From Bacteroidales bacterium (GTDB taxonomy: Bacteria; Bacteroidota; Bacteroidia; Bacteroidales; UBA7960), in assembly GCA_003554665.1 (NCBI GenBank), contig PWGY01000251.1:1-7150 (forward strand): a stretch of 7,150 nt of DNA. Direction: 5' to 3'. Positions 1 to 5,489 of the stretch are shown piece after piece. Made by a program: the position numbers and the translations under genes. Every line of letters begins with the position of its first letter. Position 1 is the stretch's first letter. The notes beneath the pieces are model-generated. The model made no database searches, had not been told where the DNA came from, and worked only from the letters and a program-made list of their open reading frames with translations.

Positions 1-325
1 ATATTTTGACGTTTTTATGAGAGTACGCAATGGATTGCCTGATCTGGTCATAAACCCTGCCCGTACTGAAATTGGCAAAGGTTCCTGTATAAGGGATCTT
101 TCCCCCTGTAGCCAGACCGGCTGCCACCCCCATCATGTTTGCCTCAGCAATTCCAATCTGGAAGAAACGGTCGGGAAATTCATCCTGAAAATCATTCATC
201 TTCAAAGATCCGGTCAGATCTGCACAAAGACCTACCACATTGGGATTTTTTTGTCCGAGCTCAAGTAGTCCTGCACCAAAGCCTGAACGGGTATCTTTTT
301 TTTCTTTATATGTATACTCCTTCAT
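1..325 (-). CDS. Transketolase, C-terminal subunit (partial, 3' end outside window)
   Basis: This is the second half of a split transketolase, carrying the pyrimidine-binding (Pyr) domain that pairs with the N-terminal subunit encoded just upstream. The thiamine diphosphate site forms at their interface. The enzyme moves two-carbon ketol units between sugar phosphates in the cytoplasmic non-oxidative pentose phosphate pathway. The visible 108 residues start [17 protein letters not shown]. They include a CADLTGS segment (residues 34-40) and [19 protein letters not shown] (54-72), in which Glu61 of the GIAE motif corresponds to the conserved glutamate that activates the cofactor's aminopyrimidine ring. 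[11 protein letters not shown] stretch (81-90) follows. Family members of this type are usually a little over 300 residues, so about two thirds is missing at the left edge. The start ATG lies 34 bases after the stop of the N-terminal subunit on the same strand, with no clear Shine-Dalgarno sequence. 1-deoxyxylulose-5-phosphate synthase shares the fold, but the split architecture and the partner favour transketolase. Confidence 0.93.
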   Translation of the reverse strand, partial: MKEYTYKEKKDTRSGFGAGLLELGQKNPNVVGLCADLTGSLKMNDFQDEFPDRFFQIGIAEANMMGVAAGLATGGKIPYTGTFANFSTGRVYDQIRQSIAYSHKNVKI

Positions 326-359
326 AAGACAATTTTAATAATGGTTGACCAATCAAGTG

Positions 360-1205
360 TTAGTAATCTCCCAGGGTTTCTTCAAAATTTGCCATGGCAC
401 GCTCAAACTGTTCTTCATTCGGTGGCTTCCCGTGCCACTCATGGGTGCCCATCATAAAATCCACCCCAAACCCCATCTCGGTGTGCATCAGAATCATTAC
501 CGGTTCTTCTTTCTTGCAAAGTGAGCGGGCTTGTTCCAGACCTTCAAGCACGGCCTCCATTTTATTTCCTTCCATTTCAAGAACCCGCCAGCCAAAGGCT
601 TCCCATTTGGCCTTTAAATCACCGAGCGGCATTACATCGTTCACAGCTCCGTCAATCTGCTGTCCGTTATAGTCAATGATACCGATCAGATTATCAATTT
701 TTTTGCCTGCCGCAAACATGGCTGCTTCCCATATCTGTCCCTCTTGCTGCTCTCCGTCTCCCATCAGGCAATATACCAGACGATCATCTCCATTCAGTTT
801 TTTTGCCAGTGCAGCTCCGCAGGCCACACTCAATCCTTGTCCGAGAGAACCACTTGCAACCCTAACCCCCGGCAGCCCTTCTTCTGTGGCCGGGTGCCCC
901 TGAAGCCGGGAATCAATGCGCCTGAAGGTGCTGAGCTCTTCTGTCGAAAAATAACCACTCCGCGCAAGTACACTGTACCATCCGGCGGATAAATGACCGT
1001 TGGACAGGAAAAACAGGTCTTCGCCCTTCGCTTCCATCGTGAAATTATCAGGATCGTGCCTGAGTACCTTAAAATACAATGCCGTCAACAGTTCGGTGGC
1101 CCCGAGCGGACCTCCGGGATGTCCTGACCGGGCCTCATAAACCATGCGCAGAATGTCCCGCCTGACCTGGGTTGCGATCTTTTTTAGCTTACCGGTATCT
1201 GTCAT
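360..1205 (-). CDS. Transketolase, N-terminal subunit (TPP-binding)
   Basis: This 281-residue protein is the thiamine-diphosphate-binding (PP domain) half of a split transketolase and needs the C-terminal subunit encoded immediately downstream for activity. Visible landmarks in order are SGHPGGPLGATELL (residues 27-40, with the conserved His29), LSNGHLSAGWYSVL (67-80), the glycine-rich GSLGQGLSVACGAAL (119-133), the TPP/Mg motif GDGEQQEGQIWEA (149-161) closed by Asn180 in DYNGQQ, and the histidine-containing THEWHGKPPNEEQF (254-267). The length fits stand-alone N-terminal subunits (about 270-290) and is less than half of a one-piece transketolase (about 660). The start MTDTGKLKK gives the expected N-terminus; no Shine-Dalgarno sequence is seen. 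The gene begins 26 bases after ettA on the same strand and is followed after 34 bases by the other subunit. The three are therefore probably one transcription unit, although an internal promoter cannot be excluded. Confidence 0.95.
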   Translation of the reverse strand: MTDTGKLKKIATQVRRDILRMVYEARSGHPGGPLGATELLTALYFKVLRHDPDNFTMEAKGEDLFFLSNGHLSAGWYSVLARSGYFSTEELSTFRRIDSRLQGHPATEEGLPGVRVASGSLGQGLSVACGAALAKKLNGDDRLVYCLMGDGEQQEGQIWEAAMFAAGKKIDNLIGIIDYNGQQIDGAVNDVMPLGDLKAKWEAFGWRVLEMEGNKMEAVLEGLEQARSLCKKEEPVMILMHTEMGFGVDFMMGTHEWHGKPPNEEQFERAMANFEETLGDY

Positions 1206-1231
1206 TATTGAAATGGATTTAGAAATAAGAT

Positions 1232-2914
1232 TTAATCAGTTTTAAGTTTGCGATATTTGATGCGCCGGGGGGTAATATCTCCCAGGCGTTTTTTTCTGTT
1301 TTCCTCATAATCGGAATACCCGCCTTCGAAAAAATAAACCTGTGAATCTCCTTCGAAAGCCAGTATGTGAGTGGCAATCCTGTCAAGGAACCAGCGATCG
1401 TGGGTAATGATCACCGCACACCCGGCAAAATTCTCAAGTCCTTCTTCCAGGGCCCGGAGGGTATTTACGTCAATGTCGTTGGTGGGCTCGTCCAACAGCA
1501 GAACATTCGCTTCACTTTTCAATGTCATAGCCAGGTGCAGACGGTTTCTTTCCCCGCCTGATAATACACCGCATTTTTTTCCCTGATCCACACCGGTAAA
1601 ATTAAACCTGGCCACATAAGCACGACTGTTCATCTGCCGGCCTGCCAGGTTGATGATATCATGACCACCTGAAATGACTTCCCACACCGTCTTTTCAGGA
1701 TCAATATCAGCGTGGGCCTGATCCACATAACCAATTTTGACAGTATCACCAAGCTCAAAACTGCCATCATCCGGAGGGACCTGCCCCATCATCATACGGA
1801 ATAAAGTGGTTTTTCCTGCACCATTGGGGCCGATGATTCCAACTATTCCTGCAGGAGGAAGTGCAAAACTCAGGTTCTGAAAGAGCAGGTTTTCCCCAAA
1901 GGCTTTACTGATGTCATCTGCCTCAATGACTTTATCCCCAAGTCTGGGCCCGTCCGGAATAAAAATTTCCAGCCGTTCTTCCTTTTGCTTCACATCCTCA
2001 CCAAGCATTTTCTCATAGGAATTCAGCCTGGCTTTACCTTTGGCACGTCTGCCTTTGGGTGACATACGCACCCACTCCAGCTCCCTTTCAAGGGTTTTGC
2101 GCCGTTTGCTTTCGGCCTTCTCCTCCATCTCCAGGCGCTTTGTTTTCTGCTCCAGCCATGAAGAATAATTGCCCTTCCAGGGAATGCCTTCGCCACGGTC
2201 AAGTTCCAGTATCCAGCCTGCCACATTATCAAGGAAATACCGGTCGTGTGTGATTGCAATCACCGTACCTTTATACTGTTTCAGATGTTGCTCCAGCCAG
2301 TCTACACTTTCCGCATCCAGGTGGTTGGTGGGCTCATCCAGCAATAAAATATCCGGCTCCTGCAACAGCAGCCGGCATAAGGCCACCCTTCTGTGTTCCC
2401 CGCCACTTAAGTGGGCCACAGAAGTATCCGGATCGGGGCACCGAAGTGCATCCATGGCGCGTTCCAGTTTGCTGTCAAGATCCCATCCGCCATGCTGCTC
2501 AATGAGGTCGGAGAGCTCACCCTGGCGTTCAATCAACTTTGTCATCTCCTCATCCTCCATCGGTTCGGCAAACTTCAGATTAACCTCCTCATATTCATTC
2601 AGGATATCAACGACTTCCTGCACCCCTTCCTGAACGATCTCCCTGACCGTTTTGGAGGGGTCAAGTTCCGGATCCTGCGGAAGGTGACCCACTGAATACC
2701 CTGGCGAAAACACAACCTCACCCTGATAGGATTTCTCTTCACCTGCAATGATTCTCATCAGGGTGGACTTCCCCGATCCGTTCAGCCCGATAATTCCGAT
2801 TTTAGCGCCGTAGTAAAAAGAAAGATAAATATCCTTCAGCACCTGTTTATTGCCGGGGGGGAATACCTTGCTTACCCCGACCATGGAGAAAATGATCTTC
2901 TTATCTTCACTCAT
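1232..2914 (-). CDS. ettA: Energy-dependent translational throttle protein EttA (ABC-F ATPase)
   Basis: This 560-residue soluble protein has two ABC ATPase domains and no membrane segments. EttA binds the ribosomal E site and, in E. coli, gates entry into elongation according to the ATP/ADP balance. Domain 1 shows Walker A GLNGSGKS (43-50), signature LSGGE (169-173) and Walker B ILLLDEP with catalytic Glu194. The EttA-type arm insertion lies near residues 93-140. The linker, or P-site tRNA interaction motif (about 241-323), is charged and contains EGIPWKGNYSSWLEQK and KGRRAKGKARL. Domain 2 has Walker A GPNGAGKT (362-369), signature LSGGE (451-455), Walker B VLLLDEP with Glu476, and HDRWFLDRIATHIL. 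The C-terminal RRIKYRKLK matches the E. coli ending. The frame is open 35 codons further upstream, but the methionine of MSEDKKIIFSMVGVSK aligns with the E. coli start, so 2914 is preferred. No consensus promoter is seen before it. The split transketolase genes follow on the same strand. Confidence 0.96.
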   Translation of the reverse strand: MSEDKKIIFSMVGVSKVFPPGNKQVLKDIYLSFYYGAKIGIIGLNGSGKSTLMRIIAGEEKSYQGEVVFSPGYSVGHLPQDPELDPSKTVREIVQEGVQEVVDILNEYEEVNLKFAEPMEDEEMTKLIERQGELSDLIEQHGGWDLDSKLERAMDALRCPDPDTSVAHLSGGEHRRVALCRLLLQEPDILLLDEPTNHLDAESVDWLEQHLKQYKGTVIAITHDRYFLDNVAGWILELDRGEGIPWKGNYSSWLEQKTKRLEMEEKAESKRRKTLERELEWVRMSPKGRRAKGKARLNSYEKMLGEDVKQKEERLEIFIPDGPRLGDKVIEADDISKAFGENLLFQNLSFALPPAGIVGIIGPNGAGKTTLFRMMMGQVPPDDGSFELGDTVKIGYVDQAHADIDPEKTVWEVISGGHDIINLAGRQMNSRAYVARFNFTGVDQGKKCGVLSGGERNRLHLAMTLKSEANVLLLDEPTNDIDVNTLRALEEGLENFAGCAVIITHDRWFLDRIATHILAFEGDSQVYFFEGGYSDYEENRKKRLGDITPRRIKYRKLKTD

Positions 2915-2952
2915 TTCAAAATAATTAAAAACGTTACAAATGTCCGAAAAAA

Positions 2953-2966
2953 TGCATTGATATGCA
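2953..2966. repeat. Short inverted repeat in the ettA / unknown-gene divergent region
   Basis: TGCAT, four bases, then ATGCA: a 5-bp perfect inverted repeat in the 129-base intergenic space between two divergent starts. It lies 39-52 bases upstream of the ettA start and 32-45 bases upstream of the -7 element of the plus-strand gene, where an operator could sit. Arms this short in AT-rich DNA arise often by chance, so no function is assigned. Confidence 0.2.
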
Positions 2967-2997
2967 CATAAAGTTCTGCATTTTGATACAATGCCCG

Positions 2998-3005
2998 TAT
3001 ATTTG
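2998..3005 (+). promoter_or_regulatory. Bacteroidota-type -7 promoter element for the 200-residue unknown gene
   Basis: TATATTTG followed by C matches the Bacteroidota -7 consensus TAnnTTTG exactly. No good TTG is present at the usual distance; GTTC at 2973-2976 is the nearest approximation. Transcription would start a few bases downstream, leaving a leader of roughly 30 bases before the start codon at 3044. The call rests on the motif and its position. Confidence 0.5.
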
Positions 3006-3018
3006 CACTGTATAAACA

Positions 3019-3060
3019 ATGGCTAATCTGATGACAAAGAGTAATGGGATCAATGGTTAA
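3019..3060 (+). other. Possible 13-codon leader ORF overlapping the next start codon
   Basis: An ATG at 3019, just downstream of the predicted transcription start, opens a 13-codon frame (MANLMTKSNGING, stop TAA). It overlaps the first codons of the 200-residue gene in another frame: both candidate starts of that gene (3044 and 3053) lie inside it. If translated, it could couple or compete with initiation of the main gene. The peptide has no attenuator-like run of one amino acid, and chance occurrence is quite possible. Confidence 0.2.
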
Positions 3061-3646
3061 AACCATCAGCTGCACGAAAGCACCGGTCATGTTCAACGGC
3101 TGGAAGCACCACCTGGGCTTTTTGGTTGGTGAGGTGCGCAAATGGTCCGGCAAACCGGAACAACTTTTCCCCTTATTTGTGGCCAAAACAAAAACGCTTG
3201 GAGAATCACAGTTTGATATGTATGCGGGTGAGCTGACCCCGGATGAAATTGCCCATGATATCATAAATACTTTACTCGGTTTCAGAGCCTATGAAAAAGA
3301 GGATTATTTCCGGTGGATAGACAGCTCGAACCAACTATTCTGGCAAATTACCATTTCAGATGGCTCAGAATGGATCCTTCGGAAGAATGAAGAACACGAA
3401 AGCGCCTATATACACCTCCACCCTGCCCGCCACTCCAGACTTACCCGCAGGATTAAAGGCAACCATCTGCGGACGGCTCTTTCCACACTGATTCTGGCAA
3501 ATATGCGCAAAGAAAAGCCAGGGTTGCCGCTCATGAATGAAGTACGCCAGAACTACCTCGGGCTTTCCAGGGTTACCAAACCCCTTGCAAGGGAGGTTTT
3601 TTCAACACTAACCTTTTTTGCCCGGGAAGCAGGACTGCATTCCTGA
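3044..3646 (+). CDS. Conserved-looking hypothetical protein, 200 residues
   Basis: I do not recognise the family and assign no function. The protein has no signal peptide and no membrane segment, so it is probably cytoplasmic. The N-terminal third contains FNGWKHHLGFLVGEVRKW (residues 18-35) and a LFPLFVAKTKTLGESQFDMY stretch. The middle is acidic and aromatic (FRAYEKEDYFRWIDSSNQLFW), followed by strand-like ITISDGSEWILRKN. The C-terminal 80 residues are basic and mostly helical in appearance, with LHPARHSRLTRRIKGNHLRT and TKPLAREVFSTLTFFAREAG, which might contact nucleic acid; that is only an inference from charge. An in-frame stop at 3032 limits the start to 3044 or 3053 (Met4). Third-position GC and length support a real gene, as do a -7 promoter element upstream and a terminator downstream. 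It is divergent from ettA and convergent with the lipoprotein gene, so its neighbours say little about its role. Confidence 0.82.
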   Translation: MGSMVKTISCTKAPVMFNGWKHHLGFLVGEVRKWSGKPEQLFPLFVAKTKTLGESQFDMYAGELTPDEIAHDIINTLLGFRAYEKEDYFRWIDSSNQLFWQITISDGSEWILRKNEEHESAYIHLHPARHSRLTRRIKGNHLRTALSTLILANMRKEKPGLPLMNEVRQNYLGLSRVTKPLAREVFSTLTFFAREAGLHS

Positions 3647-3687
3647 CCTTCCTGATTTTCCTGATCAACAAACTTTGTTTTCCTGAT
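3640..3687 (+). repeat. 9-bp tandem repeat TTCCTGANN at the 3' end of the unknown gene
   Basis: TTCCTGA begins at 3640, 3649 and 3658, an exact 9-base period, and a fourth copy TTCCTGAT occurs out of phase at 3680. The first copy includes the last codon and the TGA stop of the preceding gene. The others are in non-coding DNA. Copies two to four share the 8-mer TTCCTGAT. It looks like a small slippage-derived array or a cluster of binding sites. Nothing shows which. Confidence 0.55.
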
Positions 3688-3692
3688 TTCAC

Positions 3693-3710
3693 GGTAACAA
3701 AACAGTTACC
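3693..3710. repeat. Small inverted repeat GGTAAC / GTTACC
   Basis: A 6-bp perfect inverted repeat with a 6-base A-rich loop (AAAACA) lies between the convergent genes. No T-run follows on either strand, so it is not a typical intrinsic terminator. It may be a minor hairpin or chance. Confidence 0.25.
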
Positions 3711-3758
3711 TCCCTGAAGCACCTTACAGAACAGGGTTTTGTCCGCACGTCCCTATAA

Positions 3759-3792
3759 AAAAACTGACGGCAAATGAATCCCGTCAGTTTTT
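3759..3792. terminator. Bidirectional intrinsic terminator between convergent genes
   Basis: Arms 3759-3770 (AAAAACTGACGG) and 3781-3792 (CCGTCAGTTTTT) form a 12-bp perfect stem with a 10-base loop. The T-run on each strand is partly inside the stem and on the minus strand extends to seven T. It lies 112 bases after the stop of the plus-strand unknown gene and 23 bases beyond the lipoprotein stop on the minus strand, so it can end both transcripts. Confidence 0.88.
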
Positions 3793-3815
3793 CTATTCAG
3801 ATCCGGTTCCGTTGC

Positions 3816-4292
3816 TTATTGCAGACGGAAGTTCTCAAGATCAATATAAGGTTGTACCTGCGGATCGATTCCCCTGTCTTCCATCCGCTGAATGGCAGCT
3901 TCGGTAGAGGTGCATTCGTGGTCATCCTCGTCGTCATGGTCATCCTCCATTTCGTCTTCATTGACGAGTGCAACATTCATTGTTCCGGTAATACTGATTT
4001 CCCTGCCTTCATATTCATATTCAAATTGATCCTGAAGGTCTCTCAGCATTACCAGGATACTGAAATCCGTATCTTCCATGTCATGAACGCGCATCTTGTC
4101 GCCACTGGTCTGGCACATATGCCCGACAATACCATCAAAAGTGACGGTTTTCTCTTCATAATCCATGGGGTTGGTGGTTAATTCCGCAACGGTTGTAACT
4201 TCCATTGCTTGTTCAGCTTGTTGCTGTTCTGTTTGTCCTCCGCAAGATGAAATAACCAATCCTGCGAAAAGGAAAAGGAATAATTGTTTCAT
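3816..4292 (-). CDS. Small lipoprotein with acidic/histidine-rich segment
   Basis: This is a 158-residue predicted lipoprotein. A short charged start (MKQ), a hydrophobic stretch and the lipobox ISSC predict signal peptidase II cleavage before Cys17, which would anchor the protein to the outer or inner membrane. After a Gln-rich linker, residues about 31-110 look like a small beta-barrel of the OB-fold type (VTFDGIVGHMCQTSGDKMRV, then REISITGTMNVALV). This is inferred from strand pattern, not from a recognised family hit. The segment VGHMC with Cys60 resembles the V-x-H-x-C pattern of small periplasmic Bacteroidota proteins. Residues 112-127 are almost all Glu, Asp and His (EMEDDHDDEDDHEC) and could bind a divalent metal. 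The C-terminus (IQRMEDRGIDPQVQPYIDLENFRLQ) may pack back on the barrel. The gene is monocistronic, with a -7 element upstream and a shared terminator downstream. Its specific function is unknown. Confidence 0.85.
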   Translation of the reverse strand: MKQLFLFLFAGLVISSCGGQTEQQQAEQAMEVTTVAELTTNPMDYEEKTVTFDGIVGHMCQTSGDKMRVHDMEDTDFSILVMLRDLQDQFEYEYEGREISITGTMNVALVNEDEMEDDHDDEDDHECTSTEAAIQRMEDRGIDPQVQPYIDLENFRLQ

Positions 4293-4351
4293 AATTATTT
4301 GATGTTGTTGATGAATTTTGTTTACTCAGTTACAGTTACCAATTTTTCAGG

Positions 4352-4359
4352 CAAATATA
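4352..4359 (-). promoter_or_regulatory. Bacteroidota-type -7 promoter element for the lipoprotein gene
   Basis: On the minus strand 4359 to 4352 reads TATATTTG, then C, an exact TAnnTTTG match and the same 9-mer as the element at 2998. No TTG is found at the normal -33 distance. Transcription would begin near 4345, leaving a leader of roughly 50 bases before the start codon at 4292. Confidence 0.5.
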
Positions 4360-4373
4360 ACAAGAATATTATT

Positions 4374-4389
4374 GCAGGTCGCAGCCTGC
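4374..4389. repeat. Inverted repeat GCAGG / CCTGC between divergent promoters
   Basis: A 5-bp perfect inverted repeat with a 6-base spacer lies between the -7 element of the lipoprotein gene (15 bases away) and the -33 element of the EamA permease gene (29 bases away). This is where a shared operator could sit. It is also short enough to be chance. Confidence 0.2.
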
Positions 4390-4417
4390 CCTCCCTGGGT
4401 TGAATGTTTAACAAATA

Positions 4418-4447
4418 TTTGACACTTTAATAATTGTTCTACCTTTG
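4418..4447 (+). promoter_or_regulatory. Promoter of the EamA permease gene (-33 TTTG, -7 TACCTTTG)
   Basis: TTTG at 4418-4421 and TACCTTTG at 4440-4447, 18 bases apart, fit the Bacteroidota housekeeping promoter (TTTG / TAnnTTTG). The start codon at 4465 is only 17 bases beyond the -7 box, so the mRNA leader would be about 10 bases long, consistent with initiation that does not use a Shine-Dalgarno sequence. Confidence 0.7.
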
Positions 4448-4464
4448 CGGCAAATTGTGAAATT

Positions 4465-5367
4465 ATGGAAATGAGGATAGGCGAGCTGGCAGCCTTGTTT
4501 ACCGCAGTATGCTGGACAGTAACAGCCATGGCTTTTGAAACTGCCAGCCGAAAGGTAGGCAGTGTTCCTGTTAACATTATCCGCCTGGTTATGGCCCTGC
4601 TTTTATTAAGCCTTTTCTCATGGTTCCGGCGCGGGTTCTTCTTCCCCGCCGACGCAACCACATATAATTGGGTGTGGCTGGCATTGTCCGGACTTGTCGG
4701 TTTCGTGGTCGGTGACCTGTTTCTTTTTAAGGCGTTTACAGTGATCGGGTCCAGGCTCTCACTGCTGATCATGACGCTTGTGCCACCCATTGCAGCTTTT
4801 GTGGGATGGCTTCTGATGGGTGAAACCCTGCAGTGGATTCACATTGGAGGCATGACACTCACCATGTCAGGAATCGCCCTTGTCATATTCTATAAACACC
4901 GCAAAAAAGGAGCCGATCAGAAGAATCTTGCCAAAGTTCCCGTTCAGGGGTTTTTTTTCGCAGTCATGGGGGCAGTGGGCCAGGCCACAGGATTGGTTCT
5001 CAGCAAATTCGGCATGGAGGATTATGACCCTTTTTCTGCCACCCAGATTCGCGTCATGGCAGGTATTATCGGTTTTGCCATCGTCATACATGTATTTAAA
5101 AAATGGGATTCAGTGGGTTTGGCGATGAATAACAGAATGGCCTTATGGCTCATGTTGCTGGGAGCTACCTTCGGGCCATTTCTGGGTGTCTCCTCCTCCC
5201 TGATAGCTGTTCAGAACACGGCTACCGGTATTGCCTCCACCATCATGGCTATTTCTCCCATCCTGATTTTGCCTGCCACTTTTATTATTTTCAGGCATCC
5301 GGTAAGCTGGAAAGAATTTATCGGGGCCGTGATCAGTGTAGCCGGAGTTACCTTATTTTTTATCTAG
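4465..5367 (+). CDS. EamA/DMT-superfamily permease (ten membrane helices)
   Basis: This 300-residue inner-membrane protein of the drug/metabolite transporter superfamily is made of two EamA repeats of five helices each. Hydrophobic segments lie at about residues 7-24, 34-53, 68-88, 94-117, 126-143, 160-180, 193-212, 225-247, 251-275 and 283-300. The length and ten-helix layout are typical. Helix 4 ends in the common WLLMGETLQW motif, and its counterpart in repeat 2 ends near FRHPVSWKEFIGAVI. A charged loop (KHRKKGADQKN, 144-154) joins the halves. Members export or import small metabolites such as amino acids, but the substrate cannot be read from the sequence. A good promoter is directly upstream. 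The second codon pair offers an alternative start at Met3 (4471). No terminator hairpin is seen in the 122 bases before the next same-strand gene, so some readthrough into it is possible. Confidence 0.93.
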   Translation: MEMRIGELAALFTAVCWTVTAMAFETASRKVGSVPVNIIRLVMALLLLSLFSWFRRGFFFPADATTYNWVWLALSGLVGFVVGDLFLFKAFTVIGSRLSLLIMTLVPPIAAFVGWLLMGETLQWIHIGGMTLTMSGIALVIFYKHRKKGADQKNLAKVPVQGFFFAVMGAVGQATGLVLSKFGMEDYDPFSATQIRVMAGIIGFAIVIHVFKKWDSVGLAMNNRMALWLMLLGATFGPFLGVSSSLIAVQNTATGIASTIMAISPILILPATFIIFRHPVSWKEFIGAVISVAGVTLFFI

Positions 5368-5385
5368 GATGCTACATTGTATGAA

Positions 5386-5395
5386 GCAGTACTGC
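5386..5395. repeat. 10-bp palindrome GCAGTACTGC
   Basis: A perfect 10-base palindrome lies 19 bases after the permease stop. A second palindrome with related half-sites, ACTGCAGT, is at 5463-5470, about at the predicted transcription start of the symporter gene. Together they bracket that promoter. They could be operator sites, but no regulator is encoded nearby and chance cannot be excluded. Confidence 0.25.
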
Positions 5396-5425
5396 CCATG
5401 GAAAAGGTTTTATATTGGGTAAAAC

Positions 5426-5456
5426 TTGCAAAAAAATACAGAATCCATTAGGTTTG
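5426..5456 (+). promoter_or_regulatory. Promoter of the PutP-like symporter gene (-33 TTG, -7 TAGGTTTG)
   Basis: TTG at 5426-5428 and TAGGTTTG at 5449-5456, separated by 20 bases, match the Bacteroidota promoter pattern. The start codon at 5490 is 33 bases past the -7 box, giving a leader of roughly 25 bases. Confidence 0.65.
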
Positions 5457-5489
5457 TTTAACACTGCAGTCTGAACCAAAACGCAAACT

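Noticed and set aside
17..268. Plus-strand 83-residue frame at the left edge
   Set aside because: It is antisense to the transketolase C-terminal subunit, which is recognisable by motif and runs off the window.
2169..2633. Plus-strand 154-residue frame inside ettA
   Set aside because: It is Ser-rich antisense of a strongly conserved ABC domain, as expected for a shadow frame.
2915..3019. 35-codon upstream extension of ettA (starting MFIQCKYTGIV, Cys-rich)
   Set aside because: It has no counterpart in EttA proteins, is rich in Cys and Tyr unlike the rest, and runs over the promoter region of the divergent gene. The Met at 2914 matches the known start.
2911..3264. Minus-strand 117-residue frame
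   Set aside because: It is antisense to the 5' part of the well-supported 200-residue gene and its composition resembles no protein; a shadow frame.
3774..4181. Plus-strand 135-residue frame opposite the lipoprotein gene
   Set aside because: The lipoprotein frame has a perfect signal peptide and lipobox. The opposite frame starts in the terminator loop and has no promoter.
4347..4790. Minus-strand 147-residue frame opposite the EamA permease start
   Set aside because: It is antisense to a ten-helix permease, has low-complexity polar composition, and ends across the intergenic promoter region.
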